From positions 120,677 to 184,676 of the forward strand of contig JAHZDZ010000003.1 of assembly GCA_019422105.1 (NCBI GenBank): a DNA stretch of 64,000 nucleotides, given 5' to 3'. Positions 42,107-51,912 of this stretch are shown here, piece by piece. The position numbers were made by a program, and so were the translations under genes. The notes under the pieces are model-generated. The model was given only the letters and a program-made list of their open reading frames with translations, made no database searches and was not told where the DNA came from. The DNA is from Bacillota bacterium. Lineage in GTDB: Bacteria > Bacillota > Clostridia > Lachnospirales > Anaerotignaceae. Position 1 is the first letter of the stretch; each line of letters begins with the position of its first letter.

Positions 42107-45100
42107 ATGTATTTGAAAAGACTGGATCTGCATGGATTCAAATCCTTTCCTGAGAAGGTAAAGCTGGAATTTAATAAAGGTATAACTGCGGTAGTGGGCC
42201 CAAACGGCAGCGGGAAAAGCAATATATCCGATTCCGTGCGCTGGGTGCTTGGTGAGCAGAGGGCAAAAAGTCTCCGAGGAGATAAAATGGAGGACATTAT
42301 ATTTGCGGGGACGCAGAACAGAAAGCCTCTTGGCTTCGCTGAGGTTTCCATTACGCTGGATAATGTGAACAGGGAAATGCCCATTGATTATACGGAGGTA
42401 ACGGTGACAAGAAGGGTATTCCGCTCCGGCGAGAGCGATTATCTGATTAACGGTACCAACTGCCGTCTGAAGGATATACAGGAGCTGTTTATGGATACGG
42501 GAGTGGGCCGGGAGGGCTACTCTATTATCGGACAGGGTAAAATAGATGAAATTTTGAGTACAAAGGGGGATGACAGGAGAAAGCTTTTTGAGGAAGCGGC
42601 AGGTATCGTAAAATATAAAAATCGCAGGAGCGAGGCCGCGGTCAAGCTGGAAAAGGAGAGACAGAACCTGATCAGGATAGAGGATATTCTTTCAGAGCTT
42701 GAAAGCCAGATTGAACCTTTGGGACAGCAAAGCGAAACGGCAAAAAGATTTCTTGCCTTAAAGGAAAGGCTGAAGGCAATAGATGTCAATCTGTTCAGGG
42801 TGCAGGCAGACAAGACGGAGGCTGCTTTAAACGCGGCGGATGAAAATTATAAAATTGTGAGCGGAAATCTTGCGGAGGAGGAAGAAGCCTATACGAAAAG
42901 CAGGCAGAAAAACAGTGCCCTGAAGGAATGTGCCGATTCCTTGACAAAAGAGATTGAGGCGATTAACGAAGCCTTGATTGAGGTCAGAACGGAGGCGGAA
43001 AAAGAGGAGGGTGCTTTAAGGCTCACAACAGAACAGATACAAAATATTAAAGAGAATATGCTTCGGTTGGAAAAGGAAATACAGTTAAAAAGGGACAAGA
43101 TAGAAAGCGGAAGAAATGAAATTCAGCTTTACCAGACAAAGCTTTCGGCCCTCTCCGTTTCCATGACGGACGAGCAGAACAAGATGGCGAAAAAGGAGGC
43201 GGAATTTGCCGCTTTAAATAAAAACCTTTCTGAAAACGAAAGCCAGATGGAACAGTATAAGGCGGATATGATTGAAAAAATCAAAATTACCACTGACGTA
43301 AAGGGAAATATTTCAAGGACACAGGCCATGCTTGAGCAGTTCCAGCAGAGGAAAGGACAGGTGCGGGAGGAAAAGGGATACCTGCAAAGTCAGATTACGG
43401 ATGATGAAACCCATATCCAGGCTGCCGCGCATAAAATCAGGAATTATGAAGCGGAAGAGAAAACCATACAGGATAATCTTTCTGCCTTGGAGTTAAATAG
43501 GGCCGGCCTGAGAGAGAAATTGGCCGAAAATGAGAAGGCCCTCAATGAAACTCAGAGGAAGCTGACGGACAGGCAGTCCCGTTTCCGCATTCTGTCAGAG
43601 ATGGAAAAGGAGCATGAGGGCTTTTACAGGAGTGTAAAGAGCATATTAAAGCAAAAGGAAGATAAAAATCCTAATTTTAATGGTATCCGCGGCGCAGTGG
43701 GCGAGCTTTTGGTAGTGGACAAAAAGTTTGAGACGGCTGTGGAGATTGCTTTGGGCGGCAGTGTACAGAGCATTATTACCGAAAATGAGGAGGCCGCCAG
43801 AGCGTCTATTGACTATTTGAAGGCGAACAGTCTGGGGCGTGCCACATTTCTTCCCATGACCTCTGTGAAAGGGAAGGGACTGGAGGGTGAAAAATACCGT
43901 TTTGAAGGTGAAAAGGGCTATATTGGCATTGCCAAGAATTTAGTGGAATATGACAAAGCCTATGAGGGTGTTATGGCAAGTCTTTTGGGCAAAATACTTG
44001 TTATGGAAAATTTGAAGGACGCGGTTGCCTTTTCTAAAAAATTCCGCTATTCCTACAAAGTGGTAACCCTTGAGGGAGACATCATTAATCCCGGCGGCGC
44101 TATGACAGGCGGCAGCATTGCAAAAAAATCCACCAATATATTCGGCAGGAGCAGAGAAATCAAGGAGCTTTCCGAAGAGATAAGTTCTCTTACAGGTAGC
44201 TTGCAGGAATACGGCCGGACAAAGGAATACTATCTGGAGAAATCACAGGAAATAAAAAATGCCATGGAGGAGATGGATGAAGAAAGCCGCGGCATACATA
44301 TCCAGATACTGTCAGCAAAGCAGGATATCGAACAGACCGAGAATATTCTTCAGGAGCACAGGGATAAGCTTTCCTCCTATCTCCTGGAGGAAGACCAGCT
44401 CAAGGAACAGTATGACGGCGCCCGGTTAGCTTTGGAGAAGGATACAAAAGAGCTTGAGGGAATAGAAAAGGAAATAGAGGAAATCAACCAAAGGTTATCC
44501 TCTTTTCAGGATAGCCTGGAAAGTGAAAAGTCAAATAAGGATGACATTTTGAACGCTCTGACGGAAATGAAAATAGCTATCGCAAATTTTGAACAGAGCA
44601 AAGGGACGGTTTTAGAAAATATACGGAGGATACAAAGGGATATAAAGGCTTCAGAGGCAGAAATCAGCAATCTGACAGAGGAAATTGACAGGCAGTCAAA
44701 AGTAATCGAGGATAAGGAAAGAGATATTGCAGCAATACAGGAGCGCATTGCACAGCATAAAGAAGCACAGCAGGAGAAACAGAAGCTTTTGGGCAATATG
44801 GCTGATAAAAGGAAGGAAATCAATAATGCCATTGCTGTTTTAGAAGAGAAACATCAGGAAAAAATTGATGCAATCAGTAGCCTGAAGGGAGAATTGATCA
44901 AGCTGGAGGGCAAAAAAGAGAAGCTTTTAGAGGAAAGGCAGAGAATTTACAGCGAAATATGGGAAGAATATGAAATAACGTACCAAATGGCAAAAGACTT
45001 TGGACAGCTTGATATTCCAGATGCCCAGCTTTTGCGGGAGTCGAAGGCTCTGCGGGGGGAAATCAGAGAGCTTGGATCAGTCAATGTAGATGCCATTGAG

Positions 45101-45679
45101 CAGTACAGAGAGACAAAAACGAGATTTGAATTTCTGACAGGGCAGAAGGATGACATTCAAAAGGCTGAGGAGGAGCTTCAGGGGGTAATCTCTGAGCTGT
45201 CAAGTCTTATGGAAACACAGTTCAAGGAGCAGTTTGCACTGATTTCAGCAAATTTCAATGAGGTTTTCAGAGAGATGTTTGGCGGAGGCAAGGCATATTT
45301 GAAGCTGAGTGATGAGGAAAACGTGCTGGAATCCGGAATAGAGATTATAGCACAGCCTCCGGGAAAAAATTTGCAGAATATGATGCTTCTTTCCGGTGGA
45401 GAGAGGGCCTTGACGGCGATTGCTATACTGTTTTCCATATTGAAAATGAAGCCTTCGCCCTTCTGTATACTGGACGAGATTGAAGCGGCTTTGGATGACG
45501 CCAATGTTAAGCGGTTTGCCAATTACCTGAAAGCTTTTTCAGGCGATACCCAGTTTATTGTTATCACCCACAGGAAGGGTACCATGGAGGCGGCTGATGT
45601 GATGTATGGCGTTACAATGCAGGAGCAGGGCGTGTCCAAGCTGGTTTCCGTGAAGTTTTCAGAGGCGGCGGCTGTTTAA
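42107..45679 (+). CDS. smc: Chromosome segregation ATPase SMC
   Basis: 1190 residues. N-terminal Walker A GPNGSGKSNISDSVRWVLGE, a long coiled coil (about 170-500), the hinge (about 520-670; NGIRGAVGELLVVDKKFETA, MTGGSIAKK), the return coil (about 680-1020), and a C-terminal head with signature LLSGGERALTAIAILF and Walker B FCILDEIEAALDDANV. It forms the condensin complex with ScpA and ScpB, both encoded at 53901-55194. ATG 42107 has TAGAGGGAG upstream. The usual upstream neighbour rnc is absent. Confidence 0.97.
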   Translation: MYLKRLDLHGFKSFPEKVKLEFNKGITAVVGPNGSGKSNISDSVRWVLGEQRAKSLRGDKMEDIIFAGTQNRKPLGFAEVSITLDNVNREMPIDYTEVTVTRRVFRSGESDYLINGTNCRLKDIQELFMDTGVGREGYSIIGQGKIDEILSTKGDDRRKLFEEAAGIVKYKNRRSEAAVKLEKERQNLIRIEDILSELESQIEPLGQQSETAKRFLALKERLKAIDVNLFRVQADKTEAALNAADENYKIVSGNLAEEEEAYTKSRQKNSALKECADSLTKEIEAINEALIEVRTEAEKEEGALRLTTEQIQNIKENMLRLEKEIQLKRDKIESGRNEIQLYQTKLSALSVSMTDEQNKMAKKEAEFAALNKNLSENESQMEQYKADMIEKIKITTDVKGNISRTQAMLEQFQQRKGQVREEKGYLQSQITDDETHIQAAAHKIRNYEAEEKTIQDNLSALELNRAGLREKLAENEKALNETQRKLTDRQSRFRILSEMEKEHEGFYRSVKSILKQKEDKNPNFNGIRGAVGELLVVDKKFETAVEIALGGSVQSIITENEEAARASIDYLKANSLGRATFLPMTSVKGKGLEGEKYRFEGEKGYIGIAKNLVEYDKAYEGVMASLLGKILVMENLKDAVAFSKKFRYSYKVVTLEGDIINPGGAMTGGSIAKKSTNIFGRSREIKELSEEISSLTGSLQEYGRTKEYYLEKSQEIKNAMEEMDEESRGIHIQILSAKQDIEQTENILQEHRDKLSSYLLEEDQLKEQYDGARLALEKDTKELEGIEKEIEEINQRLSSFQDSLESEKSNKDDILNALTEMKIAIANFEQSKGTVLENIRRIQRDIKASEAEISNLTEEIDRQSKVIEDKERDIAAIQERIAQHKEAQQEKQKLLGNMADKRKEINNAIAVLEEKHQEKIDAISSLKGELIKLEGKKEKLLEERQRIYSEIWEEYEITYQMAKDFGQLDIPDAQLLRESKALRGEIRELGSVNVDAIEQYRETKTRFEFLTGQKDDIQKAEEELQGVISELSSLMETQFKEQFALISANFNEVFREMFGGGKAYLKLSDEENVLESGIEIIAQPPGKNLQNMMLLSGGERALTAIAILFSILKMKPSPFCILDEIEAALDDANVKRFANYLKAFSGDTQFIVITHRKGTMEAADVMYGVTMQEQGVSKLVSVKFSEAAAV

Positions 45680-45854
45680 GGGTTTTTGCTGTAAATAGAG
45701 AAAAAAAATAAATCAGAATCCTGATTTGAAGTTATGGAAGGAACGGCGGAAAACGGTTATACTTTGAAAACGATTGTTTTACAGATACAGATGAAAACGG
45801 TAAGCGGAAGTGGAGTTGGGCCGGAAACGAAATTTTAGATAAAGGTGAGTGAAT

Positions 45855-47405
45855 ATGGGTTTTTTTGATTTTTTTAAGGGCAAAGACAAGAGGGAAGAGG
45901 AAGAAAACGAAAGTCAGGCTATGACCAAAGAGGGCATAAGTGAGCCAATGGATGATTGGGGGATAAAGGAGACTGAGACAGCGGAGAAAGCAGATGAAGC
46001 GGAGAATGAAGAGGAGGACGGCAGAGCTTCTCTTGATAGCGAAGAAAATACAAATACCGATAAAGCTGGTTTTGAAACAGGTGACAGCTGTGACGGTACC
46101 CCAGAGAGGGCGCAATCGCCTCAATCCATTGTGGATATTGTAAAGGAAGTTGTCGAGGAGCTTGAGGAAGAAGCACAGGAGACAATAGACGAGGACACTG
46201 TGCGCCAGGTGATACAGAATGTGGAGGATATTGAGGAGGAGGTAGCCGGACAGGTTCTAAATGAAATTACGGAGAGTGTAGAGGAAATTGTTTTGGAGGT
46301 AGTTGGAGAAATTACCGAGGAGACAAAGGAAGCTGTCGAGGAAGAGGTAGTTGACCAGGTTATCTGCGAAGTCAAGGATATAGAAGAAAAGGTGAGGGAG
46401 GAAGTATGCCGGGAAAAGGGGATTCCGACAGAGACAGTAGCTTCCCACAGTGCAGACGAGAATGAGCAGGCAGAGCCGACGGAAAAGAAAAAGGGCTTTT
46501 TTGCCCGTCTTTTGGAGGGCCTGGATAAAACCAGAAAGAGTATATTAGGCGGCGTGGATTCTGTATTGGGTTCTTTTACAAAAATTGATGAGGACTTGTT
46601 TGAGGAGTTGGAGGAAGTGCTCATCATGGCGGATATCGGTGTAGAAACCACCATGGGTATTATAGAAAATCTGAGAAAAAGGGTGAAATCCGAGAAGGTA
46701 ACGGAACCTCAGATGATAAAAGGACTTTTGATAGATGAGATTACTCAGATACTCAGAGAGGGATATGAGGAAGAGGAAAAACTGAAAACGCCTTCTGTTA
46801 TTTTGGTTATCGGCGTAAACGGTGTGGGAAAGACTACAACCATCGGAAAGCTTGCCAGCTCTTTTAAAAGCCAGGGTCAGAAGGTTCTTCTGGCGGCAGC
46901 GGACACCTTCCGTGCAGCGGCAATCGACCAGCTTGAAATTTGGGGGCAGCGATCCGGTATAGACGTCATCAAACATGAGGAAAACAGCGACCCGGCCGCG
47001 GTTGTTTTTGACGCCGTCAATGCAGCGAAAAACAGAAAAACGGATATTCTTATCTGTGACACGGCGGGAAGGCTGCACAACAAAAAGAATCTAATGGAGG
47101 AATTGAAAAAGATAGCCAAGGTTATCGACAGGGAATACCCTGAGGCAAACAAGGAGGTTTATCTGGTACTTGACGCCACAACGGGACAAAACGCCATGCA
47201 GCAAGCCAAACTGTTTCAGGAGGTGGCGGATTTAACAGGCATTATACTGACGAAGCTTGACGGGACAGCAAAGGGCGGCATTGTAATCGCCATAAAATCG
47301 GAGCTTAAAATACCGGTCAGATATATCGGTGTGGGAGAAGGTATCGGCGATTTGCAGAGGTTTGACGCCGGAGATTTTGCGGCGGCACTGTTTGGTGAAG
47401 CATGA
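45855..47405 (+). CDS. ftsY: Signal recognition particle receptor FtsY
   Basis: 516 residues from ATG 45855 (AAGGTG 8 nt upstream). A very acidic N-terminal region (about 15-215) contains repeated V-x-x-V-E-E-[IL]-E-E-E-like heptads, longer than in many FtsY proteins, and starts with MGFFDFFKGK, a possible membrane-binding helix. The NG domain follows: KKGFFARLLEGLDKTR, G1 GVNGVGKTTTIGKLA, DTFRAAAIDQLEIW, DTAGRLHNKKNLMEEL and TKLDGTAKGG. It docks SRP-ribosome complexes at the membrane. It follows smc by 175 bp, a common pairing, and is followed by tandem terminator-like repeats. Confidence 0.96.
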   Translation: MGFFDFFKGKDKREEEENESQAMTKEGISEPMDDWGIKETETAEKADEAENEEEDGRASLDSEENTNTDKAGFETGDSCDGTPERAQSPQSIVDIVKEVVEELEEEAQETIDEDTVRQVIQNVEDIEEEVAGQVLNEITESVEEIVLEVVGEITEETKEAVEEEVVDQVICEVKDIEEKVREEVCREKGIPTETVASHSADENEQAEPTEKKKGFFARLLEGLDKTRKSILGGVDSVLGSFTKIDEDLFEELEEVLIMADIGVETTMGIIENLRKRVKSEKVTEPQMIKGLLIDEITQILREGYEEEEKLKTPSVILVIGVNGVGKTTTIGKLASSFKSQGQKVLLAAADTFRAAAIDQLEIWGQRSGIDVIKHEENSDPAAVVFDAVNAAKNRKTDILICDTAGRLHNKKNLMEELKKIAKVIDREYPEANKEVYLVLDATTGQNAMQQAKLFQEVADLTGIILTKLDGTAKGGIVIAIKSELKIPVRYIGVGEGIGDLQRFDAGDFAAALFGEA

Positions 47406-47660
47406 AAAAAAGCCGCAACGTGGCTTTTTTAACGGATTGAATGATTTTCAGTCAATCCGTTCCCGAAATTATGTTTTTATTGCATGAGCAATAAAAAGCC
47501 GCAACGTGGCTTTTTTAACGGATTGAACGATTTTCAGTCAATCCGTTCCCGAAATTATGTTTTTATTGCATGAGTAATAAAAAGCCGCAACGTGGCTTTT
47601 TTAACGGATTGAACGATTTTCAGTCAATCCGTTTTCTTCATTTTCATTCCATTGTGCGGG
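47406..47660 (+). repeat. 86-bp tandem repeat, three copies, terminator-like
   Basis: AGCCGCAACGTGGCT begins at 47411, 47497 and 47583, giving an exact 86-bp period; the third copy degenerates after about 65 bp. Each unit carries two hairpins: AAAAAGCC/GGCTTTTT followed by a T-run, and AACGGATTGA/TCAATCCGTT. Copies 1 and 2 differ at only a few positions (GAATGA/GAACGA, GAGCAA/GAGTAA). The first copy acts as the ftsY terminator. Related single units occur at 31144 and about 39485. Confidence 0.85.
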
Positions 47661-48006
47661 CAATAAAAAATAAGAGTTTGGTGCCTCATAGTGCAAAAGC
47701 ATGAATTGCTTTGCCTTCTCTGTATAGAAAGCCTTGATGAGGCTATTTATTATGGAAAGAGAATGCATGGAGTGTATATGGTGTTTAAATATGACCCAGT
47801 GTATATTACTTTACTGAACTTTTTTGAGTCTGTGGTATATACTGATAAATAGTGGTGTGTTAAAGTTTTCGTTATATCGGTTCATTAAGATTATTTTTTA
47901 TTCTATATTTACTTAATATCCTTTAAAAATCCATGCTTTTTTATGTGTCTATTATCGGGCATACGCAGAGTATGTCTTAAATATCAATCAGAAAGGGACT
48001 TGTATT
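47661..48006. other. Intergenic stretch before the YitT-family gene
   Basis: About 345 bp without a gene and without a clear hairpin. AT-rich sequence near 47880-47920 may contain the promoter of the next gene, but no confident boxes are seen. Confidence 0.3.
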
Positions 48007-48900
48007 ATGGTTCAGAGTGCGGAAGCGGTTTCAAAAAATGCGGAATGGAAAAGAATTGCGGCCGGTATAATCGGCACAGCAATTTTTTCTTTTGGCATGA
48101 ATTATTTTATCGTTCCCATAAACCTATACAGCGGCGGTATACTGGGCGTCGGGCAGCTTATCCGTACAATGCTTGTAAATGGTTTTGGCATGCAGTTTGG
48201 CTCTTTTGACATAGCCGGTATTTTGCAGTATTTGCTGAATATTCCTCTTGTCATACTGGCCTATAAAATTATGCCGAAAATTTTTGTTGTAAAGCTTGCG
48301 ATAATACTGACGACAATGACTCTATTTCTGTCCATCATTCCTATACCCCAGGCGCCGCTTGTGGATGAAATGCTGACAAACAGCGTTATAGGGGGCATCA
48401 TATGTGGTTTCGGAATGGGAACCTATCTGCGCGCGGGGTGCTCCAGCGGAGGGCTTGAGATAATTGGCATCTACTTCAACAGAAAAAATGCGGCTTTCAG
48501 TATCGGCAGGGTCGTCATGATGATAAACGCTGTTATATATCTTATCTGCCTTTTTTTCTTTGATATTTCCGTTGTGATTTATTCCATTATTTTTTCCGCT
48601 ATCTGCTCTCTTGTCATGGATAAGGTGCACTTTCAAAATATCAATGTGGAAGCCATTATCATATCCAAAGCAAACAACGGCCGTATTGAAAAAAGCATAC
48701 TGGAAGAAATTAAAAGAGGCGTTACCTGCTGGGACGCCAGCGGCGGCTATACGGGAGATAAAACGGAGATTATGTTTATCATACTGTCGAAATATGAGGT
48801 GCCGGCGCTGAGAAAGGTTGTGTACGACAATAATCCTGAGGCATTCATGGTGGTGAAGGAGGGTATTACTGTACACGGCAATTATCTGAGAAAGCTTTGA
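48007..48900 (+). CDS. YitT-family membrane protein (DUF2179)
   Basis: 297 residues, with about five hydrophobic segments in the first 210 residues (GIIGTAIFSFGMNYFIVPIN, SGGILGVGQLIR, NSVIGGIICGFGMGTYLRAG with CSSGGLEIIG). A cytoplasmic DUF2179 domain follows (EKSILEEIKRGVTCWDASGG, EIMFIILSKYEVPALRKVV, EAFMVVKEG). Bacillus paralogues are widespread; transport function is suspected but not established. Start ATG 48007 with GAAAGGGA upstream. Followed by a terminator at 48948. Confidence 0.88.
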   Translation: MVQSAEAVSKNAEWKRIAAGIIGTAIFSFGMNYFIVPINLYSGGILGVGQLIRTMLVNGFGMQFGSFDIAGILQYLLNIPLVILAYKIMPKIFVVKLAIILTTMTLFLSIIPIPQAPLVDEMLTNSVIGGIICGFGMGTYLRAGCSSGGLEIIGIYFNRKNAAFSIGRVVMMINAVIYLICLFFFDISVVIYSIIFSAICSLVMDKVHFQNINVEAIIISKANNGRIEKSILEEIKRGVTCWDASGGYTGDKTEIMFIILSKYEVPALRKVVYDNNPEAFMVVKEGITVHGNYLRKL

Positions 48901-48947
48901 AGCAAGTTTTGATTTTTAAGAAAATAAAATGGAACGCAACAAAAAAC

Positions 48948-48981
48948 GGTCAAAAGGCGAATATGCTTTTGGCCTTTTTTT
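48948..48981 (+). terminator. Rho-independent terminator
   Basis: Stem GGTCAAAAG with CTTTTGGCC (one G-T pair; 48948-48956 / 48966-48974), then T7. Confidence 0.8.
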
Positions 48982-49150
48982 ATGCCAATGATACTGCCTT
49001 TTTCCGGGCATTTGAATTTTGTGCGGTTTGGTGCTGAAGGAAATGGGGGATAAGTATTCCGCAAAAGAGAAGAGATTTCTGTTTTATCCATTCTAACCAG
49101 GCTGTTTGATGAATATCTATAAAGTAGAGATATTTATCAGGAGGATTTTT

Positions 49151-50362
49151 ATGTTTAAGAGAAGAAATATTTTTAAGTTTCTGTGCCTGATGCTTGTTTT
49201 GATAAATCTGATTTGCCTGATACCGGTAAACGCATTTGCTGAGGAGACAGCAACACAGACACAACAGGTACAGGACACCACGGATTTGGGATTGCAGTCC
49301 AAAAGCGCCGTATTGATGGAGGCGGACACAGGGACTGTTCTCTATGAAAAAAATGCCCATGAAAAGCTTCCGCCTGCCAGCGTAACGAAGGTAATGACGC
49401 TGCTTTTAATCTACGATGCGGTAAATGAAGGAAAAATTGGCTGGGACGATATGGTTACTGTAAGCGAGCACGCGGCCAGCATGGGTGGTTCTCAGGTTTT
49501 TCTGGAGCCTATGGAGCAGCAGAGCGTAAAGGAGCTGACAAAATGTATCGCGATAGCCTCTGCCAATGACGGTGCTGTTGCAATGGCGGAATACATAGCG
49601 GGCAGTGAGGACGCGTTTGTGGAAATGATGAATAAAAGAGCCAAGGGATTGGGAATGAATGATACCACATTTATCAACGCCTGCGGACTGGATGTCGACG
49701 GGCATATCACGAGCGCCTATGATATTGCGCTTATGTCGAAGGAATTAATCACAAAGTATCCCGATGTTTTCCAGTATACGACAACATGGATGGACACCAT
49801 AGTACATAAAACAAAAAGAGGCGACGAGGAATTCGGCCTGACCAATACCAATAAGCTTTTAAAATGGTATGACGGCGCTACGGGACTAAAAACCGGAAGT
49901 ACGGGAAAGGCATTGTACTGTCTGTCAGGGACGGCGGAGAGAAACGGCGTGAAGCTGATTGGCGTTGTCATGGCAGCTCCTGATCATAAGCTCAGGTTTC
50001 AGGAGGTTATGAAAATGTTTGATTACGGCTTTGCCAACTATGGAAAAACCACAGGACTTCCCGTTGGTGAGGAGGTTGGTGAAATCAATGTTTATAAGGG
50101 CAAAGAGGAGAGTGCAAAGGTCGTAGTTGGAAATGAGATCAGTATACTTATCAAAAAAGGCGACAGTGCAGATATGGAAAATGAGATTGTTTTATTGGAA
50201 TCCATCAATGCGCCTTTTGAGAAGGGGGCAAAGGCCGGTGAGGTTATCTACAAAATTGATGGGAAGGAAGTCGGCAGGGCGGATTTAATCACAGCGGAGG
50301 ATATGGAAAAAGCGGATTTGATGTCTATGATAAAAAGGCTTTTTAAGCTGTGGTGCAGGTAA
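49151..50362 (+). CDS. dacF: D-alanyl-D-alanine carboxypeptidase (DacF type, first copy)
   Basis: 403 residues from ATG 49151 (AGGAGG upstream). Signal peptide cleaved after AFA (about residue 30). Penicillin-binding motifs are PPASVTKVMTLLL (SxxK), IASANDGAVAMAEYIAGSED (SxN) and GLKTGSTGKALYC (KTG), with a C-terminal beta domain and a final amphipathic helix (MEKADLMSMIKRLFKLW) for membrane attachment. A class C low-molecular-weight PBP that trims D-Ala from peptidoglycan. A second copy is at 55512. Confidence 0.93.
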   Translation: MFKRRNIFKFLCLMLVLINLICLIPVNAFAEETATQTQQVQDTTDLGLQSKSAVLMEADTGTVLYEKNAHEKLPPASVTKVMTLLLIYDAVNEGKIGWDDMVTVSEHAASMGGSQVFLEPMEQQSVKELTKCIAIASANDGAVAMAEYIAGSEDAFVEMMNKRAKGLGMNDTTFINACGLDVDGHITSAYDIALMSKELITKYPDVFQYTTTWMDTIVHKTKRGDEEFGLTNTNKLLKWYDGATGLKTGSTGKALYCLSGTAERNGVKLIGVVMAAPDHKLRFQEVMKMFDYGFANYGKTTGLPVGEEVGEINVYKGKEESAKVVVGNEISILIKKGDSADMENEIVLLESINAPFEKGAKAGEVIYKIDGKEVGRADLITAEDMEKADLMSMIKRLFKLWCR

Positions 50363-50392
50363 ACCGGTTTGATTTCTTTTTACATCGAGGTA

Positions 50393-50425
50393 AAACGGTA
50401 TCCAATTTTGGGATACCGTTTTTTT
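50393..50425. terminator. Terminator between convergent dacF and lipoprotein genes
   Basis: Stem AAACGGTATCC with GGATACCGTTT around CAATTTTG-like loop, then T7 on the plus side; four T on the minus side, so it may serve both. Confidence 0.8.
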
Positions 50426-50477
50426 ATGGAGAAAATAAATATTTTGAATATTTATTTTTTATCAGGCAATATAGGCA

Positions 50478-51392
50478 TTATTCTGCTGAAATATCTAAAG
50501 AAATAATGTAATTTTCCCCCTCCACACTGCTCAAAACAAGTTTTGCCTCACCGGAAGGCAGAGTAACTTTTTGGCTGTATCTGTCCTCCCATGTATAACC
50601 GTCGGCAGCGTATTCCTCGCCGCTGTGATCAATAACCGGTATTTCGGAGCCATCAGAAGTAATATATTTCAATTGGAATTTGCCCAGTGTCATAGGCCCC
50701 TTGTTTTCGTTGGTCACATAAATGTGAGCGTGTAATTTAATATCGGTACTTTCTTCCAATACTGCCTCCATAATGGTTTTCTCTTCCCTGACTCCTGTAA
50801 AGGAACCGCTGAATTTTCCTGTTATACTGCTCAAGGGAACTGCCTCTGAGGCACCGGCAATGGATTCATCAAATTCCTCTTCCCGTGTTTTTTCTGTTTC
50901 TTCGGTATCCAGCTCTTTTTGGAAGCCGGAGCTGGATACCAGCTCTTTATTCAAGCCTTCAAAGGCCAGATCAAAGCTTAATATACTGTGATAGCCTACT
51001 ATTTTAAAGATACCCTCACCGTCAGGAATTGTAATACTCTCCTCTATGGACCTTTTTTCCTCTTCGTCCAGCTCTGAGACAGTGGTGCGGGTACCGTCAG
51101 AGGATATATAGACAAGGCTTGCCTTTCCCTTTATACATTCCATGGTGCCCTTAACTGTGACAGGGATGGAATCCTTTGCGTCAACATATAATATGCCTGT
51201 ATTTTCATCCTCGGATATGTGAAGTTCTCCCTTTGCAAGATAGGTGTTTTCTTTTTGTTCCGTTTCAAGATGGTCGAAATAGCTGGTTCTGGCATTGAAT
51301 AAGCCCTCAATTGAGCCGCTTTTTACAGCGCAGCCGCTGAAAAGGGCAGCAGTGCAGAGTAAGGCGGCGGAAGTCTTGCAGAATCGTTTCAT
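50478..51392 (-). CDS. Secreted lipoprotein of unknown function
   Basis: 304 residues. Signal peptide with lipobox LFSGC (Cys 21), then an acidic protein with strands and polar segments: YLAKGELHISEDENTGIL, MECIKGKASLVYISSDG, IFKIVGYHSILSFDLAFEG, an unusually Glu/Thr-rich linker (DTEETEKTREEEFDESI), and a second beta domain (KLHAHIYVTNENKGPMTLG, KVTLPSGEAKLVLSSVEG). Two similar beta halves are possible. No family recognised. Good ribosome site AAAGGGAGG on the minus strand. Confidence 0.65.
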   Translation of the reverse strand: MKRFCKTSAALLCTAALFSGCAVKSGSIEGLFNARTSYFDHLETEQKENTYLAKGELHISEDENTGILYVDAKDSIPVTVKGTMECIKGKASLVYISSDGTRTTVSELDEEEKRSIEESITIPDGEGIFKIVGYHSILSFDLAFEGLNKELVSSSGFQKELDTEETEKTREEEFDESIAGASEAVPLSSITGKFSGSFTGVREEKTIMEAVLEESTDIKLHAHIYVTNENKGPMTLGKFQLKYITSDGSEIPVIDHSGEEYAADGYTWEDRYSQKVTLPSGEAKLVLSSVEGENYIISLDISAE

Positions 51393-51453
51393 AATAATTC
51401 CTCCCTTTCTTTATAGATAAAACGACGGAGAGTGCAGAAAGGTTTCAGAATAT

Positions 51454-51480
51454 AAAAAACTGCCCCATAAAAGAGGCAGA
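51454..51480 (-). terminator. Terminator of azlCD
   Basis: On the minus strand CTGCC...GGCAG is followed by T6 (plus-strand A-run 51454-51459). Confidence 0.65.
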
Positions 51481-51558
51481 TCAGTATGCAGAAAAAGACG
51501 AAGCTGTGGATATTGTCTACACCTGCAAGATATCTAAAAGCTAAACTCTCTCATATCA

Positions 51559-51582
51559 AAGATTGCACAATTGCGCAATCTT
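51559..51582. repeat. Near-perfect 24-bp palindrome
   Basis: AAGATTGC-ACAATTGC-GCAATCTT, 22 of 24 symmetrical, directly after the azlD stop codon. No T-run, so a protein-binding site or 3' stabilising hairpin is possible. Confidence 0.5.
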
Positions 51583-51912
51583 CTACACAAACACCAACTG
51601 TATCAGAATCATATAAGATATGGTTCCGGCGGCAATGGAGAGAAACATATTTTTTTTAAGGCAGTGCAGTATGGCCGTCAGAAGTACAGCCAGGGCCTCC
51701 GGCGCACCAAAGGGGGAGGCCGTAATATTAACTGACTTCAGGCAATAAACAATTAAAAGGCCTATAACCGCGTAGGGAAGCACCTTGCCCAGGTATTGTA
51801 CATAGGGAGGAATAGGCTTATTATCCGGAAAAATAAAAAAAGGAACGAAACGGGTCAGCATGGTTCCTATGACGACCATAATGATAGTGATAATTTGCTG
51901 TGTCAAAGTCAT
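51583..51912 (-). CDS. azlD: Branched-chain amino acid export subunit AzlD
   Basis: 109 residues from ATG 51912 (GGAGGGA upstream), with three to four hydrophobic segments: QQIITIIMVVIGTMLTRFVP, VQYLGKVLPYAVIGLLIVY, EALAVLLTAI, FLSIAAGTISYMILIQ. The TRFVPFF and KVLPYAVIG motifs are typical of AzlD, the small partner of AzlC in export of branched-chain amino acids or analogues. It overlaps azlC by 4 nt (ATGA). Confidence 0.92.
   Translation of the reverse strand: MTLTQQIITIIMVVIGTMLTRFVPFFIFPDNKPIPPYVQYLGKVLPYAVIGLLIVYCLKSVNITASPFGAPEALAVLLTAILHCLKKNMFLSIAAGTISYMILIQLVFV

Noticed and set aside
47406..47660. CRISPR array
   Set aside because: The 86-bp units are contiguous, without unique spacers; each unit is a pair of hairpins.
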